From Rikenellaceae bacterium (GTDB taxonomy: Bacteria; Bacteroidota; Bacteroidia; Bacteroidales; Rikenellaceae): a DNA stretch of 64,000 nt. Within the stretch, counting starts at the first letter, position 1; each line of letters opens with the position of its first letter. Under the pieces are notes generated by a model. That model was not told where the DNA came from. It worked only from the letters and a program-made list of their open reading frames with translations, and did not search any database. The translations under genes and the position numbers were made by a program. The stretch covers positions 51,334 through 115,333 of the forward strand of contig SUZW01000004.1 in assembly GCA_015059685.1 (NCBI GenBank). The letters are read 5' to 3'. This document shows positions 1 to 8,920 of the stretch, one piece after another.

Positions 1-727
1 CTCCATTCGGGTCAGCCTCATACTCGGTAGGAACAACACCAAATGCTGCCGACTGCGCACTCTGCTGCACGGTCAAAGTTGCCGTTACATCAACATCGCC
101 CAGCACCGTAGCAACCGGAAAGACAATCTTAACGACTGCAGTACGCTCCACCGTTGTAGCATTCTCGGCAACATCAAAGCTCACATTATCTGCCGCTACC
201 GCAACATTGTTAATCCAGCCTGCAGCCTCCTCGTCGCCATACAACACCTCGGCAAAGCCTGTTGTCAGGTTTGCCTCCGGAACATTCGTATCGGCAGCAA
301 CGGTTATAGACTTGGAAGGTGAGAGCATCTTCAACACCATCAAATCAAGGTTGTAATAGATGTCGTTTCCTACGCCCTTGGCCTGCGCCACAAGCACTCT
401 CTTACTCTCGGCTCCCGAACGCACGATAATCTCGACCATACGGGAGAGGTCGGTATTGGCATCATACTCAATATCTATCTGAGTCTGTCCCTCACCACTC
501 ATCTGCGAGAGATGCAACCAGCTCGCCTCATGCGAGAGCTCGATGGTCCAACTCGATGTCGAATAGATCATAAAGTATAATTTACCCGCTTTTTTTGACA
601 GATGAAATTCGTCACGGCTCACAGCAAGCGATGTGGTCATCTCAAATGGTTTCTGACAACCAAATGCAGCCACACAGCAGATGGCAAGGAGCATCGTGCG
701 AAGCATCTTATATATCTTTGTATTCAT
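1..727 (-). CDS. BACON-domain lipoprotein at SusE/F position, 3' end beyond window
   Basis: The frame is open from an ATG at 727 to the left edge (242 codons seen), so the C-terminus is missing. Residues 8-24 form a lipoprotein signal ending in AAFGC, with Cys24 the likely lipidated residue; the mature protein would be on the cell surface or outer membrane. Residues about 35-110 match a BACON domain: a Trp-rich 'SSWTIEL' strand, a Ser-Gly turn and a closing 'RVLVAQA' strand. A second Ig-like region follows. The gene starts 19 bp after the SusD stop, the position where SusE/SusF-type surface glycan-binding lipoproteins are normally encoded. Binding of the operon's substrate is inferred. The ligand cannot be read from the sequence. 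Confidence 0.8.
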   Translation of the reverse strand, partial: MNTKIYKMLRTMLLAICCVAAFGCQKPFEMTTSLAVSRDEFHLSKKAGKLYFMIYSTSSWTIELSHEASWLHLSQMSGEGQTQIDIEYDANTDLSRMVEIIVRSGAESKRVLVAQAKGVGNDIYYNLDLMVLKMLSPSKSITVAADTNVPEANLTTGFAEVLYGDEEAAGWINNVAVAADNVSFDVAENATTVERTAVVKIVFPVATVLGDVDVTATLTVQQSAQSAAFGVVPTEYEADPNG

Positions 728-746
728 ATTCTGATCGTTTTAGAGT

Positions 747-2357
747 TTACATTCCGTACTGATTGTAAGCCTTATTATCGAGTGCTCCACCCGAGTATAT
801 AACCTGCCTGTCAGGTATCGGCATATATTCGTGGCAAGGACGAATATACTGCTGCAACTTGGTGTTATCGTTCTTGGCTACAGTCTCCTCGTACCATATA
901 CCCCAACGCACCAAGTCGTACTTACGCTGGAACTCTCCAACCAACTCTCTTGCGCGCTCGTTTCTAATCTCCTCGAACAACTTACGGTCATTTTTGAAGG
1001 TGTAGTTGTTCATCTTTGCACGATTACGCACCATATTGAGATACTTCACCGAGTTGGTGTAGTCCTGCTTGAAGTAGTAGCACTCGGCCATGATAAGCAC
1101 AGCATCGGCATAGCGGAAGACCTTGTAGTTGTTGTGATCTCGTGTCGAGAACATATTTGGACACCAGAACTTCTCGCCCATCCAAGGACGGGTGCTAACA
1201 CTATTAAACTCCTTGCCCGTGCGTGCAGGATAACGCCAAGCCATATTAACTTCGGCACGATAGTCGTCACTGCCATCGGTCTGAAGACCTACGCAGAGAG
1301 CCAATGTCGGGTGCATGTGAGCCCATGTCGTCATCTCTGGGTCGAAGATATCTATCTCCACACCATCCCAAGTAGCGTGCTTGACACCATTCTCATCGGT
1401 CGTCAGTTTCTTCTTACCAGGATTGCAAGCTGCTGCCAAGTTCGAGTAGTACTGCAAGCCGCCCGACTCGTATGTGTGCTGTATCTCGAAGATCGACTCC
1501 GGAGTATTCTTATAACGGAACATCACATCGTCATACGAATATTGTCCCAAATCGCCATATATCGCCTCCAACTCATTACAAGCCGTAAGTGCAACATCAT
1601 ACCAGTAGGTTGGCTCGTGCTCGGTATCCTGCACCGCCTGCCACATTGCCATCTTTGCTACGAGCATCATCGCCATAGGGGCTCCTGCACGATTACCCTT
1701 AATCTCGGAGGTGCGACGATAGAAGGTCTCGTAGCCACTCTGACCGACAAACTCATCGTCGGTCTCCTTCATCTTCACCAAATAGTCGTTCAACTCGTTG
1801 ATAAGGTAGCTACGAGTATCCACGGCCGACATACGAGGCAACTTGGCTATACGGTTCATCGCCTCATCAGTATCTACTGCCTCGGTATAGAACGGAACAT
1901 CTCCGAAGGTCGAGGTCAGCAAATAGTAGTAGAAAGCACGCATTATGGCCGTCTCGGACATAAAGCGAAGGCGTGACACCTCTTTGATAGGTGCCTTTTC
2001 CAGATTTTTGAGAACGCCGTTGGCATACATCACCATCTGGTATGAGTATTGCCATATCGTAGCACTAAATCCCGGCATTGCAGGCGAGATCATCAAATGC
2101 GCAAAATCGACGGTCGAGCTCGAACCATAGTAGAGAAGGTCGGTATGAGCATCGGTCATAATCTGCATCTGGTAGCTGAAGAGTCCGTTGAGTCGGTAGT
2201 AAACCGAATTTACGGCCTTCTCGCACTGTGCATCGTCTTTGTAAAAGTCGGTATCGTTGATGAAGTCTTCTGGGTCCTCCTGCAACGAACATGCGCTAAA
2301 CGAGAGGCCAAGAAGTGCCACAACGAACATAAGTATATATCTCTTCATATTTTTCAT
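747..2357 (-). CDS. susD-like: SusD/RagB family nutrient-binding outer-membrane lipoprotein
   Basis: This is a surface lipoprotein that caps the SusC channel and captures substrate. The start at 2357 is chosen over an in-frame ATG at 2390 because AGGAGGGG lies 7 nt upstream of it, and the longer form would overlap the SusC stop. The protein is 536 aa, the usual size. Cys23 closes the lipobox (LSFSAC). Helical TPR-like SusD signatures follow, including the N-terminal 'EDPEDFINDTDFYKDDAQCEKAVN' region (two parts, residues about 27-50) and the C-terminal 'FRYADAVLIMAECY' and 'IRNERARELVGE' motifs. It starts 13 bp after susC and belongs to the phosphoesterase operon. The substrate is unknown. Confidence 0.95.
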   Translation of the reverse strand: MKNMKRYILMFVVALLGLSFSACSLQEDPEDFINDTDFYKDDAQCEKAVNSVYYRLNGLFSYQMQIMTDAHTDLLYYGSSSTVDFAHLMISPAMPGFSATIWQYSYQMVMYANGVLKNLEKAPIKEVSRLRFMSETAIMRAFYYYLLTSTFGDVPFYTEAVDTDEAMNRIAKLPRMSAVDTRSYLINELNDYLVKMKETDDEFVGQSGYETFYRRTSEIKGNRAGAPMAMMLVAKMAMWQAVQDTEHEPTYWYDVALTACNELEAIYGDLGQYSYDDVMFRYKNTPESIFEIQHTYESGGLQYYSNLAAACNPGKKKLTTDENGVKHATWDGVEIDIFDPEMTTWAHMHPTLALCVGLQTDGSDDYRAEVNMAWRYPARTGKEFNSVSTRPWMGEKFWCPNMFSTRDHNNYKVFRYADAVLIMAECYYFKQDYTNSVKYLNMVRNRAKMNNYTFKNDRKLFEEIRNERARELVGEFQRKYDLVRWGIWYEETVAKNDNTKLQQYIRPCHEYMPIPDRQVIYSGGALDNKAYNQYGM

Positions 2358-2370
2358 AGTTGTACCCCTC

Positions 2371-5300
2371 CTAATATCTGATTTGAACATTGAATGTTAT
2401 GGTACGAGGTTTTGGGTATGCACCCAAATCCACACGACGCAATGTAGATTCCCCACTCTCGGTCGATACATCTGGGTCAAAACCGTTATATTTCGACCAC
2501 AAGAAGAGGTTTTCACCATTCACTCCAATTGTTATATCACGCAAAGCCTTGGTCTTCTTGCGGAGGTCAAAGCGGTACGAGATACTCACAGTCTTAAGAC
2601 GGATATACGAAGCATCGTGTATCTGTAGCGTACTTGGCACATGGGCCATAACCGAACCCGCAGCCGGAAGATTTGACTCCGGATTGCGTACCGGATGCCA
2701 AGCATCCATCATATAGCGATACTGGTTCGTGTAGCGTGAACCCGCCATATAGAACTCCGAGAAGTTGTAAATCTTACCGCCATACGAGTAGGTGAAATAG
2801 ACTCCTATTCTCAAACCGTAGATATTAAAGGTATTCTGCAAACCTCCATAGAAGTGAGGGTCGGCATTACCGAGGTATATAAGGTCATTATCGTCGAGGA
2901 TACCATCGTGGTTCTGATCGACATAGCGAGGATAACCGAGTGTCGGAGCCACGGTCGAGACATAGGCTCCCGTAATCTTATTACGGTCAATCTCGCCCTG
3001 GTTGTGCCATACACCGGCGTACTCATAGCCCCACAAAGCATTCAGCGGGCGACCCTTGACATAGCCATACATCATTGCTCCATCATTACCCGGTGACTTA
3101 GAGACCTCTACTCTATCACCTGAGCCTATATCCTCAACCATCTGCACATTGTGCGATATGGTAAAGTCTGTTGTCCAGGTGAAGTTACGCTTGGTGATAT
3201 TGCGGCTGTTGATTGTCAGCTCGACACCCCTATTTGAGGTTTTACCGACATTCTCCAAGTAGCTTGTAAAACCTGTCTGGTAGGCCTTCTGTACATAGAG
3301 CAACAGGTCGGAGGTGTAGGACAAATATCCCTCCAGAGTAAATCTGAGTCTATTCTTGCAGAATGCCATATCGAGAGCCACATTATAGAGGTCTGTAGTC
3401 TCCCAAGTAAGGTTGTTCGAGGCTATTCGGGATGGATAGTAGAATGTAGACTGCTCGCCATCGAAGATGTAGCCACCTGTCGAAGAGTCGAACTTGGCCA
3501 ACGAACGATATGGCGAAATCGCATTGTTACCCGTGCGACCAGCACTCAAACGGAGTGCCAACTCATCAACACGGCGTGCCGACTTGAGCCAACTCTCGTT
3601 CGAGAGTACCCACTTGAAGGCTCCCGAAGGGAAGAAGCCCCACTTCTTATTCTTGGCGAAGTTCGATGCCGCATCACCTCGTGCCGTAAATGTAAAGTAG
3701 TAGCGTTTCTTGTAGTTGTAGTTCACACGGCCGAATGCTGACATTCGAGATATCTTCGTGCGCCACGACGATACAGTATAGTTCTCCTTCGATGCCACAC
3801 CACTCAAATCGTTCCACTTAACCTCATCGACCAACAGACCCTTTGCCGTTACGGACATCTCGTTTGTCAGACGATAGTAGCTCGAGAAACCCGCCATTGC
3901 ATCAAAGTTGTGACCACCCTTAAAGTTCTTCTTATAGGAGATGGTATTATCCGATGTGAGCTGTCGGTTGTTGTTCTCCACACGATACGCCTCACCGCCA
4001 TCGCCCTCGTTCTTTGTAGGGAGCACCGATGGATAGTAGCGATAACGATGTGAGTGCCACAAGTAGTAGGAGTTCTGGCTCTTAATTGTCAATCCCTTCA
4101 CCGGCTTGAACTCGAAGGTCAAAGTGTTGCGTGAGGAGAAAGACTCGCGAAAATCCTCGTTGAGTTTAATCTTGAGGTATGGGTTATTGAAGCGATAGCC
4201 CGTCTCGTAGATATCATTCTCGTAGTCATCAATCTTCAACAATGGGTTCAAATATACGGCCGCTGACGAGTAGCTAGTACCACCAATACCAGCCTTGGCG
4301 TACATATCTTTTCGATATGTTGAGTTGGTATTGAACGAGAGACTAAACCACTTTGTGAATTTGTGACCGATATTAAAACGCCCATAGAGCTGTTGCTTGC
4401 CCGTATCCTTCACGATACCACCGACATCTGTGTAGGAGAGTGAGCCCAGGTAGTTTGTCTTCTTGGTACGGCCCGACATCGACAACCAATAGTTCTGATA
4501 TGCAGCCGTACGGGTGATAGCGTCAATCCAGTTTGTTCCCTCGCCATTTGACTTAGGGTCCTTATAGCGGCCCGATGGTATCACCGATGGGTCGTAGCCA
4601 TTGGCATACTCGGTATATTCGTTACGATACTGCGAGAACTCGACACCATTCATCGTATCGAGGTTGCGAGGCAACTGCGAAAAACCGGCCTTCGCACCAA
4701 AGGTTATACTTGGTTTGGTGTTGGTAATATTCGGCTCGCCCTTCTTCGTGGTGATAATGATAACACCATTTGCACCCTGCGCACCATAAATTGCGGTCGA
4801 AGAGGCATCCTTCAATACCGATATCGACTCGATATCCGCAGGGTTGACATCACCCATATCCGACACCGCATCCATCACGCCATCAACCACAATAAGAGGC
4901 TCATTCGACGCTGTAATAGATCGGGTACCACGAATACGGATTGAGGTTGTAGCCGTAGGGTCTCCCGAGGTGGACATAATATCCGCACCCGCAATACGGC
5001 CCTGCAATGCCTGGTCAACGGAGGATACCGATGACTCCTGCACATCCGTCATCTTGACATTTGTCACCGAACCCGTCAGGTCCGACTTCTTGGTCTCGCC
5101 AAAGCCGATAACCACGACCTCATCCACCTTCTGTGTATCGGTTTGCAGGCGAACATCGATCGTGGTCTTTACTCCGACCTTAATCTTTTGTGTCGCAAAA
5201 CCGAGATACTCAAATTCGAGAATACTCTCTGGTGAAGGAACGGTTATAGAGTAGGCACCATTCATATCGGTTGATACTCCATTTGAGGTTCCCGACACCA

Positions 5301-5466
5301 CTACCGTAGCACCAATCAGCGGTGCTCCTTGTGCATCCATGACCCTACCTTTGACAGTCACACGCTGTGCAGAGGCGACACCGACACTCATTATCAGCAA
5401 CGCCAGCAACACTGTGCGCCTTGCAAGGCGAGCAACAGAGGCTACTTGTTGTAGAAATTGTCCCAT
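2371..5466 (-). CDS. susC-like: SusC/RagA family TonB-linked outer-membrane transporter
   Basis: This is a 1031-aa outer-membrane beta-barrel that imports the ligand handed over by SusD, driven by TonB. Residues 1-34 form a signal peptide (VGVASAQ). Residues about 36-110 are a carboxypeptidase-regulatory-like domain (VKGRVMDAQGAPLIGATV). A TonB-box/plug segment begins near 'VDEVVVIGFG', contains 'ALQGRIAGADI' and 'IRIRGTRSI', and is followed by the barrel, which ends in the aromatic residue of 'FNVQIRY'. The length is typical of the family. It lies 49 bp downstream of a phosphoesterase gene and 13 bp upstream of susD. No glycoside hydrolase is encoded beside it, which is unusual for this family. 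The exbB-exbD-tonB set at 27.4-29.3 kb could energise it. Confidence 0.95.
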   Translation of the reverse strand: MGQFLQQVASVARLARRTVLLALLIMSVGVASAQRVTVKGRVMDAQGAPLIGATVVVSGTSNGVSTDMNGAYSITVPSPESILEFEYLGFATQKIKVGVKTTIDVRLQTDTQKVDEVVVIGFGETKKSDLTGSVTNVKMTDVQESSVSSVDQALQGRIAGADIMSTSGDPTATTSIRIRGTRSITASNEPLIVVDGVMDAVSDMGDVNPADIESISVLKDASSTAIYGAQGANGVIIITTKKGEPNITNTKPSITFGAKAGFSQLPRNLDTMNGVEFSQYRNEYTEYANGYDPSVIPSGRYKDPKSNGEGTNWIDAITRTAAYQNYWLSMSGRTKKTNYLGSLSYTDVGGIVKDTGKQQLYGRFNIGHKFTKWFSLSFNTNSTYRKDMYAKAGIGGTSYSSAAVYLNPLLKIDDYENDIYETGYRFNNPYLKIKLNEDFRESFSSRNTLTFEFKPVKGLTIKSQNSYYLWHSHRYRYYPSVLPTKNEGDGGEAYRVENNNRQLTSDNTISYKKNFKGGHNFDAMAGFSSYYRLTNEMSVTAKGLLVDEVKWNDLSGVASKENYTVSSWRTKISRMSAFGRVNYNYKKRYYFTFTARGDAASNFAKNKKWGFFPSGAFKWVLSNESWLKSARRVDELALRLSAGRTGNNAISPYRSLAKFDSSTGGYIFDGEQSTFYYPSRIASNNLTWETTDLYNVALDMAFCKNRLRFTLEGYLSYTSDLLLYVQKAYQTGFTSYLENVGKTSNRGVELTINSRNITKRNFTWTTDFTISHNVQMVEDIGSGDRVEVSKSPGNDGAMMYGYVKGRPLNALWGYEYAGVWHNQGEIDRNKITGAYVSTVAPTLGYPRYVDQNHDGILDDNDLIYLGNADPHFYGGLQNTFNIYGLRIGVYFTYSYGGKIYNFSEFYMAGSRYTNQYRYMMDAWHPVRNPESNLPAAGSVMAHVPSTLQIHDASYIRLKTVSISYRFDLRKKTKALRDITIGVNGENLFLWSKYNGFDPDVSTESGESTLRRVDLGAYPKPRTITFNVQIRY

Positions 5467-5515
5467 TTATATATGTTTTTGTTGTTATACTCTTCTAATC
5501 CATGCACTCGACAAT

Positions 5516-7177
5516 CTACTCTGCCGCTTGTGCCGTAAATTTGGCTATAACATTGCCCCACACATCTTTAGCCTCAACTGTCACAACAGCGGTAGGGTCT
5601 GCAGGTGTATAACGCCAGCAGTGGGTACGGCCATTTGTCGGGGTCTGCCAATTTGCCTTACGCAAACGATCGCCATACTCGAACTCCTCGTTGAGCGAAC
5701 GCTCGTAGTAGTCCCAGTACCAATCACGATAGGCAAGGTCATAGCAACGGTTATCCACATTACCCGTACCTCCCGTACTCTCGGTGAAGGTACAGGTATA
5801 GGCACCCCAGATATTCACGATTATAGCAGGTTTGTCACGATAGTGGCTCTCCTCGATATCTCGAGCGTGGCTCCACTTCTTACCTGTAGAAGATTTTATA
5901 GGATAATGCCACTTATTGTGAACATTGTCATATACTCGGTAGGTCAGACCCTTCTCGTGAGCTTCACCCCAAGGCACAAAATCACGCTTAATACGCTCCC
6001 CTCCAAAGTGGAACGCCTCGACACAACCCGGAGAGCCCTCAACACACCACGAGGTGTACCATGCCGTACCTGCTGTCGAAGGGTGTACAATCTCGATACA
6101 CTCCTTGCCATTATGCTCGACACGAATAGTTGTATCTCCGTGCGAGTGGCCCGACAATACGAGCATCTCAAAGCCCTTGAAGGCTTTTATCAAGCGGTCG
6201 GCACGCAACATTCGGCTACCGCCATTGCCCTTGTGGAGTGGATTATGAACACACAACACTATGCGGTCGTACTTTTTGGCATCGAGCAGGTCTATATCCT
6301 TCTCCATCCACGACATCTGCTGCTCGCAAACACGATACTGATAACCACTCGTTGCACCCTCATAGCTATTGCAGCCCGAGTCCTTGGTCAATACGAAGGT
6401 GTTATCTATAACGATATAGTGCTCACGGCCAATATCGAACGAGTAGTATGCCGGGCCCACCATCTTCATAAAGTTGGCACGCGACTGATATACGGTACTC
6501 TCATCGAAGACCGTTCCCTTTGGTGATGGGTTGTGGTCGTGGTTACCGAGTGCGCTGAATACGGGAGTACCGATATTCATATCACGGATATAGTCATCGA
6601 GTCCATATCCTCTGCGGCCATCACGACGACGCTCCGGCCAACCGCCCGGCTGTGTCATATCGCCCAGATGCACAATATAGCAAGGTTTACCCTTGGCCTT
6701 TTGCTCGTCGATGTAGCTCTTCACGACAGGTATAAGCTGCGTATTGAAGCGCTCCACATCACGATGACTGCTTCGAGTACCACCTCCCAGAACATGCGAG
6801 TCAGCAAAGGTCAAGACCACATAGTTCGACTGATCCACCTTCGATAGTGTGAAGTCGAAGCTTTGTTTGTTTGAGCCGCTACGATCAAGACGATGGAAAA
6901 ATTGTGGCACAGCACCCTCGCAAGGCACCTCGTAGCCCGAAGGTACCGTAATCTGCACAAAGTGCGAGTAGTCCAAGTTCGAAGAGAGGCTATATTCGCC
7001 TGCCTCATTTGTCTTCGTGAAGACATTGCCATCTGTCACCGTAACACCGGCCACGCCCTTGCCATCGCACAAGACACGACCCGTGATGGTCGCACGCTTT
7101 GCCGAAGCCGAGAACGAAACCAACACTACTGCAACAAGTGTCAATACCGACATTCTCGAAAAAAATCTGTTTTTCAT
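5516..7177 (-). CDS. Secreted calcineurin-like phosphoesterase (third of three paralogues)
   Basis: This 553-aa exported metallophosphoesterase has a signal peptide (residues 1-26, ending SFSASA) with no lipobox Cys, so it is probably soluble in the periplasm or secreted. Residues 28-112 form a beta-sandwich (ITGRVLCDGKGVAGVTVTDG) like the MetallophosN domain. The catalytic domain carries the full metal ligand set: D126-x-H128 (FADSHV), G172-D173 (LGDMTQ), GNHDH 211-215, H311 and GHSH 343-346. A C-terminal domain (about 400-550) ending in a beta-sandwich matches the MetallophosC type. It lies between its paralogue and susC. It probably cleaves a phosphomonoester or phosphodiester on the substrate taken up by SusCD. 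The exact substrate is not deducible. Confidence 0.9.
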   Translation of the reverse strand: MKNRFFSRMSVLTLVAVVLVSFSASAKRATITGRVLCDGKGVAGVTVTDGNVFTKTNEAGEYSLSSNLDYSHFVQITVPSGYEVPCEGAVPQFFHRLDRSGSNKQSFDFTLSKVDQSNYVVLTFADSHVLGGGTRSSHRDVERFNTQLIPVVKSYIDEQKAKGKPCYIVHLGDMTQPGGWPERRRDGRRGYGLDDYIRDMNIGTPVFSALGNHDHNPSPKGTVFDESTVYQSRANFMKMVGPAYYSFDIGREHYIVIDNTFVLTKDSGCNSYEGATSGYQYRVCEQQMSWMEKDIDLLDAKKYDRIVLCVHNPLHKGNGGSRMLRADRLIKAFKGFEMLVLSGHSHGDTTIRVEHNGKECIEIVHPSTAGTAWYTSWCVEGSPGCVEAFHFGGERIKRDFVPWGEAHEKGLTYRVYDNVHNKWHYPIKSSTGKKWSHARDIEESHYRDKPAIIVNIWGAYTCTFTESTGGTGNVDNRCYDLAYRDWYWDYYERSLNEEFEYGDRLRKANWQTPTNGRTHCWRYTPADPTAVVTVEAKDVWGNVIAKFTAQAAE

Positions 7178-7222
7178 CTCTGTTTAATAATTTTATGGTT
7201 TTATTCGTATATTATCTCTTCG

Positions 7223-8839
7223 CTACTGTGCCTGAAGCGTCAAACGCTCCTTGTTTCCATAGTGGTCATAGAGGTCCACTACAACCGTAGGTGACGAGGC
7301 TACAACCTTCCATATATGGTAGCTCGACTTGCCCGGTTGTTGCCAATCGGGGCCATTAGGGTATTTGCTGTTACATATTATGGAGTTACGATCGTCGGAC
7401 TCCAACGAACGCCAGAACCAATCACGGTACTTCAAATCGTAGTAGCCCTTCGACACCACGCCTCCACTCACAACATCGCATCGCACCTTTCCCCACGCAT
7501 TTATCATCACGGCAGGGAGGTTCATATCTAATTTATCGCTTTCGTACTTTTTGGCTACGCCCGTACCCTCGGTTATAGGATAGGTGTAGCTGTGTTCGCC
7601 ATTGTCGTAGAGCGAATACTTCTCGTTTTCGTTCTCGCCAAAAGGCACATACTCTCGCATGGTGCTGTATCCATCCTTGAAGCGGTAGGCGCAAAATGCC
7701 GCAGGCGTACCCTCGATATTTCGCAGATTAAACCAAGCGACACCCGCCAACGATGGGTGTATAAACTCCACGATACGCTTGCCCTTTGGTGTTGTCGAAG
7801 TCGCAGTTCTATCGAGGTGAGAGTGTCCGATAAGAATTGTCAAATCGTAGTCTTTCAATATATCGACAACCTCGTTTGCTGTCTCCGAAGCTATCTTGAG
7901 GCTTGAATTAAATATCGCAGCGTGCATTGCAATCACCACACCCTTGATTTTGGTGCGGTCCACCGCCTCGATATCACGGCGCAGCCAGGCCAACTGATAA
8001 GGGTCTATCTTATTGCTCGTATAGGATGTTTCGTGCTTATTGACAAAGATGTTATCAAGCACGACATAGTGTTCTGTTCCGATGTTGAACGAGTAGTATG
8101 CCGGGCCCAAAGCCGCACGGAACGAACGGCGTGAAAGGTGTTGATTATACTCGTCGTATGACGACAGCCCCACGCCCGAGCAGTTGTCGTGGTCGTGGTT
8201 ACCAATTGCGCTATACATCATAAAATCTATGCCCGCAGCCGTATCGTCACGATAGTTGGCCAAGGTGTAGCGGCTCCACGAGCCTGCCTGTGTCATATCA
8301 CCGAGCGCAATGCCATAGACCGGTCCGGGGCAGCTATCTGCATAGCTTTGGAACTTCGGCAAAAACAGATTATTGTAGTACTCGCGGTCGTTTGTTGATG
8401 CCGCAACGGGTCCCGCCTCATTTGCTGCAAGGACATGCGAGTCGGCTATTGCCAACAGCGTATAATCTGTTTGATCGACCTCTTTGAGGGTAAAGTTGAA
8501 GATTTGCACCCCGTCAATATTCTCCGTATGGCGGTAAAAATCGGGGCCGAGGCCATTTCGCTCTGTCGTTTCGTAGCCCGAAGGCACCGAAATAAACACC
8601 TCGGGAGTGCGATTTAGGTGTGGTGTGCAGAGCCAATAGCGGCCATTGCTGTCGGTCTTGGTGACCGAGACACCATCAGATACAGCAACACCTGCAACGC
8701 CTTTGCCATCGCAGGTCACTGTTCCCATAATGTTACAATCCTCCTTTTCGTAGAGGGCACCGTTGTCGGCTGTACCTCCGTCAATGGAGGTACAACCAAC
8801 GGCGACTAACATCACTAACAAAAAAAACTTCAACTTCAT
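7223..8839 (-). CDS. Calcineurin-like phosphoesterase lipoprotein (second of three paralogues)
   Basis: The start at 8839 is preferred over a frame open to 8920 because it begins directly with a lipoprotein signal (MKLKFFLLVMLVAVGC, Cys16) and has AAAGG upstream; the product is 538 aa. The layout matches the neighbouring paralogue: an N-terminal beta-sandwich (GTVTCDGKGVAGVAVSDG), a catalytic core with the DSH, GDMTQ, GNHDHD, MHA and GHSH motifs, and a C-terminal domain with 'YRDWFWRSLESD'. The lipobox suggests membrane anchoring, unlike the soluble third paralogue, so the copies probably act at different places. An 81-bp gap separates it from the upstream fusion gene, the longest gap in this operon. 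Confidence 0.9.
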   Translation of the reverse strand: MKLKFFLLVMLVAVGCTSIDGGTADNGALYEKEDCNIMGTVTCDGKGVAGVAVSDGVSVTKTDSNGRYWLCTPHLNRTPEVFISVPSGYETTERNGLGPDFYRHTENIDGVQIFNFTLKEVDQTDYTLLAIADSHVLAANEAGPVAASTNDREYYNNLFLPKFQSYADSCPGPVYGIALGDMTQAGSWSRYTLANYRDDTAAGIDFMMYSAIGNHDHDNCSGVGLSSYDEYNQHLSRRSFRAALGPAYYSFNIGTEHYVVLDNIFVNKHETSYTSNKIDPYQLAWLRRDIEAVDRTKIKGVVIAMHAAIFNSSLKIASETANEVVDILKDYDLTILIGHSHLDRTATSTTPKGKRIVEFIHPSLAGVAWFNLRNIEGTPAAFCAYRFKDGYSTMREYVPFGENENEKYSLYDNGEHSYTYPITEGTGVAKKYESDKLDMNLPAVMINAWGKVRCDVVSGGVVSKGYYDLKYRDWFWRSLESDDRNSIICNSKYPNGPDWQQPGKSSYHIWKVVASSPTVVVDLYDHYGNKERLTLQAQ

Positions 8840-8920
8840 ATATTTACCTTTGTAAATAATGAACAACTTGAAAAAATCATCATCCGAGACTCCGATAATC
8901 TCACCGTGAGCCTCACTCAT

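Noticed and set aside
2357..2390. SusD start at 2390
   Set aside because: It would overlap the susC stop and add residues before the signal peptide, whereas 2357 has a strong ribosome-binding site at 7 nt.
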